In this document: piece by piece, positions 1 through 6,606 of the stretch | Layout of the letters: the number at the start of each line of letters is the position of its first letter | How positions within the stretch are numbered: the stretch's first letter is position 1 | NCBI GenBank assembly: GCA_027019265.1 | Contig: JALUWX010000046.1 | Span: 1-63,210 of the forward strand | Source: Phycisphaerales bacterium | GTDB taxonomy: Bacteria > Planctomycetota > Phycisphaerae > Phycisphaerales > UBA1924 | Length of the DNA: 63,210 nt | Reading direction: 5' to 3' | Program-made: the position numbers and the translations under genes | The notes under the pieces: generated by a model | Told to the model about the DNA's origin: nothing | Seen by the model: only the letters and a program-made list of their open reading frames with translations | Database searches by the model: none

Positions 1-208
1 CGCGGTCCGTCAGGACCGTCCGGTTTCCCTGATCGTCGATCGACCCCCGGATGATCAGACGCGCGATCGGCCGGTTCTCATACACACCCGTGTCCGTGGG
101 GGAAACCTGGGGCGCGTTCTGCGCGAAAGCAGCGCAGGGTGTGCCGCAGAGGACCATCGCGACTGTCGCGGTCGTCACATATCCCAAGATCGAGTGTCCC
201 AGAGCCAT
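1..208 (-). CDS. N-terminal fragment of a BamA-like outer membrane assembly protein (runs off the left edge)
   Basis: This minus-strand reading frame is open from an ATG at 208 to the window edge, giving about 69 residues. It starts with a basic-hydrophobic signal peptide (MALGHSILGYVTTATVAMVL, then a likely cleavage after AFA), followed by YENRPIARLIIRG. That last segment resembles the start of a first POTRA domain in BamA/Omp85 proteins, where a beta strand of the form PIxxIxIxG is typical. If correct, the protein would insert beta-barrel proteins into the outer membrane. The identification rests only on the short N-terminus. Another secreted protein with a POTRA-like start is possible. Confidence 0.45.
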   Translation of the reverse strand, partial: MALGHSILGYVTTATVAMVLCGTPCAAFAQNAPQVSPTDTGVYENRPIARLIIRGSIDDQGNRTVLTDR

Positions 209-364
209 CGTGAGGGGGACGATACACACCCCCGGGGACGGCTACCACACGCGGAGACGACATTGTGCGATTGTCTGGTCGGGGTCTGGTCGTCACCGAC
301 TTCCCCTGATAAGGTGTCCTCTCGATCGGGGTGTGTACACGACGGAATCGCAGGGAGGCGACAG

Positions 365-721
365 GTGGGGACAGACGGACAGGTCACTCGGAAATCAGGA
401 CGCCGTGAGGGGTGGTGGATCCTGCTCGCTTCGATCGGATCAATCGGCGCGGCGCTGACCGCGTTGATGTCGATCGTGGATCGGGGTCTGCTCGGCGCGG
501 TGCCCACCGGGGCGCTGCTGTGTGTGCTGGCGCTGTTCGTGCTCCCCGTGCCCACGCTCGTGCTCGCGCGTCGGGCGCGCCGGATCGAAGCGCGACGGGT
601 GGTCCTCAACGATGACTCCGAGCTCGTCGAGTGTGTCGTCCATGCGCGCCACGATGATCGCCGAGCGCGCGAGCACCGGGTGTCACCGACAACCACGCGC
701 GTCCATCAGGGCGCGGCGTAA
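365..721 (+). CDS. small membrane protein of unknown function, two predicted TM helices
   Basis: I placed the start at a GTG that has GGGAGG six bases upstream (353-358). This gives 118 residues: a short basic N-terminus, a hydrophobic segment beginning WWILLASIGSIGAALTALMS, a second beginning LLGAVPTGALLCVLALFVLP, and a positively charged region (ARRARRIEARR). A polar tail follows. The topology is a two-helix hairpin with a cytoplasmic C-terminal tail by the positive-inside rule. I do not recognise a family. It is divergent from the BamA-like gene and convergent with dnaN, so it is probably transcribed alone. Confidence 0.5.
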   Translation: MGTDGQVTRKSGRREGWWILLASIGSIGAALTALMSIVDRGLLGAVPTGALLCVLALFVLPVPTLVLARRARRIEARRVVLNDDSELVECVVHARHDDRRAREHRVSPTTTRVHQGAA

Positions 722-748
722 CCGGATCCAATGTCACCCGATGGGTGA

Positions 749-1918
749 TCAGCTCAGATTCACGGGCATCACAACGTACAGGAAGTCCGACCCCGACTTC
801 AGCAGACCGGGCTTGTTCGGGCTTTTGAGCTCGATCATGACCTCGCTCTCATGGACCACCTTGAGCGCGTCCGTGATGAAGGCCGGGTTGAACCCGATCT
901 CGATGTCCGACCCGTCGTAGTTCGCGAGTTCGACGTTGATCGTCGCTTCACCCATCTCAGGCGCACGGGACGACAGCTCGAGGGACTTGTCCCCCCCGCT
1001 GAACGCAAGCCGGACCCCGCGCGATTCCTCGTTCGTGAGGAGCGCCGCACGACGGACCGCGCTCGCGAGCACGTCCTTGTTGAACGTGACCTTGATGTCC
1101 TGGTCTTTGGGGATGACGTCCTCGTAGGGGGGGAAAGTCCCCTCGACGAGGTTCGTGCTCAGGGTCGCACGCGCGTCCGTCGCGTCCTCACCCAGCGCCA
1201 CCACGGCCTGGTTGTCCGTGATCGCAAGGTGGACGGGCTCGTTCTCGTCCGAAACGAGCTTGATGATCATCGACAGCGCCTTCGAGGGGAGGATGCACTT
1301 GGTCGGATCGCCCTTCGAGTCGATCGTCGCCGCGCTCTTCGCCAGACGACGACCATCCGTCGCGATCATTTCCAGCTTCTTCCCCTCACGGACGAGGAGG
1401 ACCCCGTTGATCGCGTATCTCGAGTTCTCACGCGCGGCGGCGAACAGGGTCCGCTCGATCAGGGTCTCCAGGGTCCCCCCGGAAGTCGAGAAGATCGACT
1501 TCGCCGGGGACGCGCCGGCCGCCCCCTCCGAGATGTTCTTGAACGACGCAAGCTGAGGGAACTCCGAGGGATCGAACCCGTGGAGCTGGAAGTGCGCGTC
1601 CGCGCCACGGATATGGGTTGTCTCCCCTGAGGATTCGATCGTCAGGGTGGGTTCGTTGTCTTCGGCGCTGACGATCTGACGGAGCTTGTCCGCCGGGATC
1701 AACGCGGATCCCTCCTGCTCGACCTCGACCCGTCCGATCCGGACGGAGAGCGCGATTTCGCCGTCCGTCCCCGAAAGGACGAGCTCGGGACCCTGCGCGT
1801 CCTGGGTCGCGTCGAGTTTGATGCACGTGAGTTGGGGGCGCGGGGACCTCGCGGCGACAACGCCGGAGACCTGGTTGACGGCTTCGAGGAGCGACGCACG
1901 CTCACAGATGACTCTCAT
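749..1918 (-). CDS. dnaN: DNA polymerase III subunit beta (sliding clamp)
   Basis: This 389-residue protein has the three repeated clamp domains of DnaN, roughly residues 1-125, 126-255 and 256-389. Diagnostic stretches include LIPADKLRQIVSA, YAINGVLL, MIATDGRRLAKS and the C-terminal YVVMPVNLS, which corresponds to the conserved YVVMPMRL end. The ring-shaped dimer tethers DNA polymerase III to DNA. It is a little longer than the E. coli protein (366). The ATG has GGAG seven bases upstream. The gene is not next to dnaA or recF here; it is divergent from tkt across about 270 bp. That gap holds a sigma-54-like site but no clear sigma-70 promoter for dnaN. Confidence 0.96.
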   Translation of the reverse strand: MRVICERASLLEAVNQVSGVVAARSPRPQLTCIKLDATQDAQGPELVLSGTDGEIALSVRIGRVEVEQEGSALIPADKLRQIVSAEDNEPTLTIESSGETTHIRGADAHFQLHGFDPSEFPQLASFKNISEGAAGASPAKSIFSTSGGTLETLIERTLFAAARENSRYAINGVLLVREGKKLEMIATDGRRLAKSAATIDSKGDPTKCILPSKALSMIIKLVSDENEPVHLAITDNQAVVALGEDATDARATLSTNLVEGTFPPYEDVIPKDQDIKVTFNKDVLASAVRRAALLTNEESRGVRLAFSGGDKSLELSSRAPEMGEATINVELANYDGSDIEIGFNPAFITDALKVVHESEVMIELKSPNKPGLLKSGSDFLYVVMPVNLS

Positions 1919-2068
1919 CGTGGATCTCCAATCCCGGCCCCGGGTTTGGGGGCGTGTACAGGGGGCCCGTATGGTAGCAGTTCAAGCGGAATCAGGCACT
2001 TGTGAACAGGTTGTGCACGGGTCCGATGGTCGGAAAAATCGTGGTTTCGGGATCATGGGGGGTGTCAC

Positions 2069-2084
2069 TGGCGCTAGACTTGCA
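2069..2084 (+). promoter_or_regulatory. sigma-54-like -24/-12 promoter upstream of tkt
   Basis: TGGCGC, five bases, then TTGCA. GG and GC are separated by ten bases as sigma-54 promoters require, and only one position differs from TGGCAC-N5-TTGCA. It lies 109 bp before the tkt start. One-mismatch matches can arise by chance in a window this size. Confidence 0.3.
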
Positions 2085-2192
2085 ATCACACGAACCATCC
2101 TGCCCGCGACCGCCGCGCTCCGGACCCCTGCTCCCGTACCCAGGCCGGTGGGGGAGGTCGGGAGGGCGGCGATTTCATTTGGAGGCGCACCC

Positions 2193-4163
2193 ATGTCATA
2201 CGAAGCTGCTGTCCACGCTCAAGCGATCGAGCTCGATCGTCTCTCGCTCGAGATGACCGCCGCGGCCGGTTCCGGTCACCCCACGAGCGCGATGAGCATC
2301 GGACACATCGTCACCGTCCTCATGTTCTCGTCCATGCGCTGGTCCCCCGACTACCCCAACTACCCCACCAGTGATCGTCTCGTCCTCTCCGAAGGACACG
2401 CCGTCCCCGCCGTCTACGCCGCGATGGCCACCCTCGGTGTCCAGGTCGGTCCCGAGGACAACCGCTCCAAACTGACCGTCGATGACCTCAAAACCCTGCG
2501 CGAATGGAACTCCGTCCTCGACGGCCATCCCAACCCGATGGAAGGCGTGGACTTCTTCGATGCCGCCACGGGTTCGCTCGGTCAAGGCCTCAGCGTCGCC
2601 GCGGGTGTCGCGAAAGCCGCACGTCTCGACGGCACCGACCGACGCGTCTACTGCATCATCGGCGACGGCGAGTTCCGCGAAGGCCAGATCGTCGAAGCCC
2701 TCGACTTCATCGTGGACCACAAGCTCACCAACGTGTGCCCCATCATCAACTGCAACGCCTTCGGCCAAGCGGATCGGGTCTCGGGTCAGCAGACCCCGGA
2801 GACCATCGCGAACAAGCTCCGCGCGTTCAACTACGACGTCATCGAGATCGACGGGCACGCGCCCGCGCAGATCAAGGACGCAATGGACCGCTTCGCTTCG
2901 ATCTCCGCCGACGAGAACGCCAAGCCCATCGCCGTCGTCGCGACGACCGTCAAGGGCTGGGGCTGCCCCTCACTCCAAGGCGGGGGTTGGCACGGCAAGC
3001 CCGCGTCCGGCGACGCGCTCGAGCGTGCCCTGGGTGAACTCAACGAAGCCCGGATCGAGCTCACCTCGTCGCTCGCCGGCACCGACCAGTTCACGATCGA
3101 GCCCCCGAGCCAAGCGCCGGACAAGCGCGTCCCGAGCGACGAGATGCCCAAGCTCTCCGAAGCCATGCGCGAGATGGACATGGAAGCCACCCTCCAGACC
3201 GGACGTTTCGCGACCCGTCGCGCGTACGGCGTTGCGCTCCGCGCCCTCGGCGCGATGAACGACGACGTCGTCGTCCTCGACGCTGATGTGTCCAACTCCA
3301 CCTTCTCCGAGACCTTCAAGAAGAACCCGAGCAACGCGCCCCGCTTCATCGAGTGCAAAATCGCTGAGCAGAACATGATCAGTGTCGGCGCCGGGATGAG
3401 CGCGGCCGGGAAGATCCCCTTCACCTCCAGCTTCTCCAAGTTCCTCACTCGCGCCTACGACCAGATCGAGATGGCGATGAACTCCGGCGCGAACCTCAAG
3501 ATCGTCGGGTCCCACTCCGGGATCACCCTCGCCGCCGACGGCCCCTCCCAGATGTCCCTCCCCGACGTCTCCTGGTTCCGCTCGCTTTCCCTTGCAACGG
3601 ACCATCGCGGGAACCCCGGGTGCTACGTGCTCCAGCCCGCCGATGCGTACGCCGCGTACGCCCTCACGGGTGTGATGGCCGAGTACGAGGGCATGTGCTA
3701 TATGCGCACCCTCCGAGCGGAAACCGAGCTCCTCTACTCGGACGACCACGTCTTCAACCTGGGCGGGTTCGAGACCCTCGCGGAAGGGCGCGACATCGTG
3801 ATCGCCGCGACGGGCTACATGGTCCACGAAGCGAACAAGGCCGTCGATCTCCTCGACGAAGCGGGCGTCAGCGCGACCCTCCTCGACATGTACTCCATCC
3901 CCTTCGACACCGACAAGCTCCTCGACATCGTCGCGGCGAACGGCGGGTTCGTCGTCTCCCTCGAAGACAACTACGGCGGCGGGCTCGGGTCGGCCATCGC
4001 CGACGCGCTCATGGAATCCGGCGACGGCTTCGAACTCGCGCAGATGTACGTCAAGCGCATCCCCAAGAGCGCCAAGACCCCCGAAGAGATGCTCCAGATG
4101 TGCGAACTGACGGCCAAGGACGTCGTCAACCGGGTCATGTCCCTCCTCGGAGTCCCCGCCTGA
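2193..4163 (+). CDS. tkt: transketolase
   Basis: Transketolase moves two-carbon units between sugar phosphates using thiamine diphosphate in the pentose phosphate pathway. The 656-residue length is normal. The start at ATG 2193 is fixed by GGAGG at 2181-2185 and by the conserved early HPTSAMSIGH (residues 29-38). The ThDP motif begins GDGEFREGQ at 157 and ends with the N of IINCN near 186-188. The pyrimidine domain carries ECKIAEQNM with the likely catalytic Glu392. A C-terminal domain follows from about residue 525. The reading frame stays open far upstream of 2193, but that extension has no transketolase similarity. The gene ends just before a strong shared terminator. Confidence 0.95.
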   Translation: MSYEAAVHAQAIELDRLSLEMTAAAGSGHPTSAMSIGHIVTVLMFSSMRWSPDYPNYPTSDRLVLSEGHAVPAVYAAMATLGVQVGPEDNRSKLTVDDLKTLREWNSVLDGHPNPMEGVDFFDAATGSLGQGLSVAAGVAKAARLDGTDRRVYCIIGDGEFREGQIVEALDFIVDHKLTNVCPIINCNAFGQADRVSGQQTPETIANKLRAFNYDVIEIDGHAPAQIKDAMDRFASISADENAKPIAVVATTVKGWGCPSLQGGGWHGKPASGDALERALGELNEARIELTSSLAGTDQFTIEPPSQAPDKRVPSDEMPKLSEAMREMDMEATLQTGRFATRRAYGVALRALGAMNDDVVVLDADVSNSTFSETFKKNPSNAPRFIECKIAEQNMISVGAGMSAAGKIPFTSSFSKFLTRAYDQIEMAMNSGANLKIVGSHSGITLAADGPSQMSLPDVSWFRSLSLATDHRGNPGCYVLQPADAYAAYALTGVMAEYEGMCYMRTLRAETELLYSDDHVFNLGGFETLAEGRDIVIAATGYMVHEANKAVDLLDEAGVSATLLDMYSIPFDTDKLLDIVAANGGFVVSLEDNYGGGLGSAIADALMESGDGFELAQMYVKRIPKSAKTPEEMLQMCELTAKDVVNRVMSLLGVPA

Positions 4164-4188
4164 CCGTCGAGATTGATCCACAAACACA

Positions 4189-4222
4189 AACGCCCCGGTC
4201 CTCACGGATCGGGGCGTTTTTA
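4189..4222. terminator. bidirectional intrinsic terminator between tkt and a convergent dockerin gene
   Basis: AACGCCCCG pairs with CGGGGCGTT, and an inner GTCC/GGAT stem closes a four-base loop. T runs follow on the plus strand and A runs precede it, so it can serve both converging transcripts. Confidence 0.85.
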
Positions 4223-4242
4223 TTCAGGGAATGGTTCAACGC

Positions 4243-5811
4243 TTACGGACAGCCCATCCCGAAGAGCTGGAGATACAGGGACAGATCGAAGAAGTCGAGC
4301 TCCCCGTCCTTGTTGAGATCGACGAAGCAAGTGGGGGAGTCCTCGACCTCCACCCCGAGCAGCGCGGGATCGCTCGTCCGCGCCCCGCTGCTGTTGCTCA
4401 CTACGCAGTCGTAAAACCCGACATCGCTCGCTTTTACCCCATCGATCATGAGCTGCGATGAGTTCGCGCCCGAGATCCCATCGCCGTCGACGAGATCGAC
4501 ACCCCCCTTGCGCCACTGGTAGGCGAGCGGGGGCGCGCCGCTGGACAGGGCGATCGAGAACTGAGCGGTCTGCCCGGCGTCGGTCAGCACCGAAGCGGGC
4601 TGCTGCACGATGACGGGGGGCGCGAAGCAGGTGTTGAACCAGATGCCGAACTCGGAGGGGCTGGCCCGGTCGTGGTTCAGAAGCACATCGGGCGTGCCGT
4701 CGTTGTTGAAGTCCGCGATCGAGCTCACCGTAGAGTTGAAGCCGGCGTTGGCGTCGATCACATTGAAGGTCGAGGTTTCGGTGAACGCGCCCGTGCCGTC
4801 GTTTCGCTCCAGCACGCCGCCGAAGATCGATCCGAGTCCACGGACCATGCGAAGGATGTCGTTGTCCCCGTCGCCGTCCGCGTCGAGGATCGCGATCGCC
4901 CAGGTCGGGTTGTTCGAGGTGTCGACGATCTCGGTGGCCGGAGTCTGGAAGTTTCCGGCGCCGTTGTTGAGCGTGTAGAACACGACGGGGTTTGAGAAGT
5001 TGAAGAGGCTGTAGGCGATGTCGAGATGCCCGTCATTGTTGAGATCGCCGAGCTGGAGGTTGACAAAGCCCCCGCTCGCACCCGGCGTGAAGCTGAAGGA
5101 CTGCGGGCTGAATGTGCCGTCGCCGAGGTTGCGGAGGATCGTCGTCAAGCTATTGATTCGGCTGGTGGTGACGATCTCGGGGAGCCCGTCGCCGTCGAGG
5201 TCGCCGGTCTGGAGGGTGTCGGTCGGCCCGACCGGGCCGTAGGATCGGGCGTCGGTGAAGGTGCCGTTGCCGGTGTTTCGGTAGGTCACGATCACCGGCT
5301 GCGCTGAGCGAGCGGCTTGGAACGCGACGATGTCCTCGAAGCCGTCGCCGTCGATGTCCGCGGTGAAGACCCGGTCGGGGATGAACTCGGGGATGAAGGT
5401 GCTGGGCGTGGGGCCGAAGGTCCCGTCGCCGTTCCCGTTGAAGATGACGATGTCGCCGCCATCGTTTCCACCGCGGATGCCCGCGAGGTCGAGAAAGCCG
5501 TCGTTGTTGAAGTCGGCGAGCGTGTTGTGGAAGTTCCCGCCGTCCGCGCCCTGCAGCGGCACGGGGCTGTAGGTGAGACCACCCAAGCCGTCGTTGAGGT
5601 AGACGCGGGCCGAACCGTTATCGAGACCGGTGTGGATGACATCCCGATAACCGTCGTTGTCGATGTCCCCGCTGGCGATCGGTGCGAGTAGGACGTCAGA
5701 GTTGAAGGGTGCGAACGATTCGGAGGTGTAGATCAAATCAATGTCGCACAGCTGCGCATACGCCGGCGCCGAGCCGATGGCAATCAGGATGAGTGGTCGG
5801 GTGATGTTCAT
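4243..5811 (-). CDS. secreted FG-GAP/VCBS propeller protein with Ig-like domain and a single-repeat GC-type dockerin
   Basis: The 522-residue product has a signal peptide cut near APAYA-Q. About seven VCBS/FG-GAP repeats follow, recognisable by calcium-loop cores such as DIDNDGYRD, DFNNDGFLD, DLDGDGLPE and DLNNDGHLD. They predict a seven-bladed beta-propeller up to about residue 400. An Ig-like domain (QPASVLTDAGQTAQF to YDCVVSN) comes next. The tail CFVDLNKDGELDFFDLSLY...GMGCP holds only one dockerin repeat, while the related genes have two, yet both flanking cysteines remain. AAGGAG precedes the ATG. The plus strand here is G-rich (27 G, 16 C at 5161-5220), unlike most of the left half of the window, which may mean recent acquisition or inversion. 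Function beyond extracellular binding is unknown. Confidence 0.85.
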   Translation of the reverse strand: MNITRPLILIAIGSAPAYAQLCDIDLIYTSESFAPFNSDVLLAPIASGDIDNDGYRDVIHTGLDNGSARVYLNDGLGGLTYSPVPLQGADGGNFHNTLADFNNDGFLDLAGIRGGNDGGDIVIFNGNGDGTFGPTPSTFIPEFIPDRVFTADIDGDGFEDIVAFQAARSAQPVIVTYRNTGNGTFTDARSYGPVGPTDTLQTGDLDGDGLPEIVTTSRINSLTTILRNLGDGTFSPQSFSFTPGASGGFVNLQLGDLNNDGHLDIAYSLFNFSNPVVFYTLNNGAGNFQTPATEIVDTSNNPTWAIAILDADGDGDNDILRMVRGLGSIFGGVLERNDGTGAFTETSTFNVIDANAGFNSTVSSIADFNNDGTPDVLLNHDRASPSEFGIWFNTCFAPPVIVQQPASVLTDAGQTAQFSIALSSGAPPLAYQWRKGGVDLVDGDGISGANSSQLMIDGVKASDVGFYDCVVSNSSGARTSDPALLGVEVEDSPTCFVDLNKDGELDFFDLSLYLQLFGMGCP

Positions 5812-5892
5812 GAGATGCTCCTTGTGTCGTGTCTCAACGCCTCAACAAGGGCGATCATCGCCAAACCCTTCCCCGAGAGGGAGTGACTCCGG

Positions 5893-5923
5893 GTCAACCC
5901 GGGGTTGACTTGAGGTCAACCCC
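5893..5923. promoter_or_regulatory. three alternating half-sites, candidate TetR operator
   Basis: GTCAACCC (5893-5900), GGGGTTGAC (5901-5909) and GTCAACCCC (5915-5923) alternate in orientation. The last two form a perfect 9-bp inverted repeat with a 5-bp spacer. The site lies between the divergent dockerin gene and the TetR-type gene, a usual place for autoregulation. Confidence 0.6.
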
Positions 5924-5963
5924 GTTGTGGGGACTGGTGGTGGGGTGGTAAGGTGTCGATACC

Positions 5964-6551
5964 ATGGTGCATATGGCCCCCCTCGACACACGTGAGAAGC
6001 TGATCCGCGCGGGTCTCGACCTGTTCTACAAACAGGGATTCCACGCAACAGGTCTCGACCAGATCATCGATCAGGTCGGGACGACCAAGACAACCTTCTA
6101 TAAGTACTTCGAGAGCAAGGACGCGCTCGCGCTCGCGTGCATCCAGCGCCGCGACGAGGGCTGGCGCAAGAAGCTCCCGGAGCTCCTGAAAGAACGGGGA
6201 GGCGACGATCCCATCGCCCAGCTCCGCGAAGTCTGGAGCGTGTGGCGCGACTGGTTCAGCAACATCGCCTTCAACGGGTGTTTGTTCATCCACGCGTGCT
6301 CCGAGTTCCCCGACCCCAACGACCCGTGCCACCAAGCGGCCTGGGCGAATGTTGATGCGCTCAGAGACATCGTGCGCACCCTCGCGCACGAAGCGGGTCT
6401 GAGCGATCCCGACACCTTCGCACAGGAGTACGGGCTCCTCATGCAGGGCGCGATCATCATGGAAGTGATCGATCGGCGCGAGACGGCCGCCGACACCGCG
6501 GGGCGCATCGGGGAGATGCTCATCGAACGCTACCGGGTCCTCAGTGCCTAA
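5964..6551 (+). CDS. TetR/AcrR family transcriptional regulator
   Basis: A 195-residue one-component repressor. The N-terminal DNA-binding domain is clear: TREKLIRAGLDLFYKQGFHA (residues 9-28), then TGLDQIIDQVGTTKTTFYKYFESKDAL with the helix-turn-helix at about 28-49. The rest is the all-helical ligand and dimerisation domain typical of the family; the GCLFIHACSEF segment recalls regulators related to the YcdC-like C-terminal type. AAGGTG lies eight bases before ATG 5964; an internal ATG at 5973 is too far from it. A triple half-site upstream probably binds this protein. The divergent dockerin gene may be a second target. The ligand is unknown. Confidence 0.9.
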   Translation: MVHMAPLDTREKLIRAGLDLFYKQGFHATGLDQIIDQVGTTKTTFYKYFESKDALALACIQRRDEGWRKKLPELLKERGGDDPIAQLREVWSVWRDWFSNIAFNGCLFIHACSEFPDPNDPCHQAAWANVDALRDIVRTLAHEAGLSDPDTFAQEYGLLMQGAIIMEVIDRRETAADTAGRIGEMLIERYRVLSA

Positions 6552-6579
6552 AGAAAACGCCCGCGTGTGTGCGCGGGCG
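6552..6579 (-). terminator. intrinsic terminator for the minus-strand metalloprotease gene
   Basis: CGCCCGCG (6558-6565) pairs with CGCGGGCG (6572-6579). Read on the minus strand it is followed by TTTTCTTT, so it terminates the gene ending at 6607. It may also weaken read-through from the TetR gene. Confidence 0.75.
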
Positions 6580-6606
6580 CTTCCAAAGCTGGGGAGAGAC
6601 GGACGA

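Noticed and set aside
2000..2019. TTGTGAACA and TTGTGCACG near dnaN as DnaA boxes
   Set aside because: Each has two or more mismatches from TTATNCACA, and the skew switch is near 49 kb, not here.
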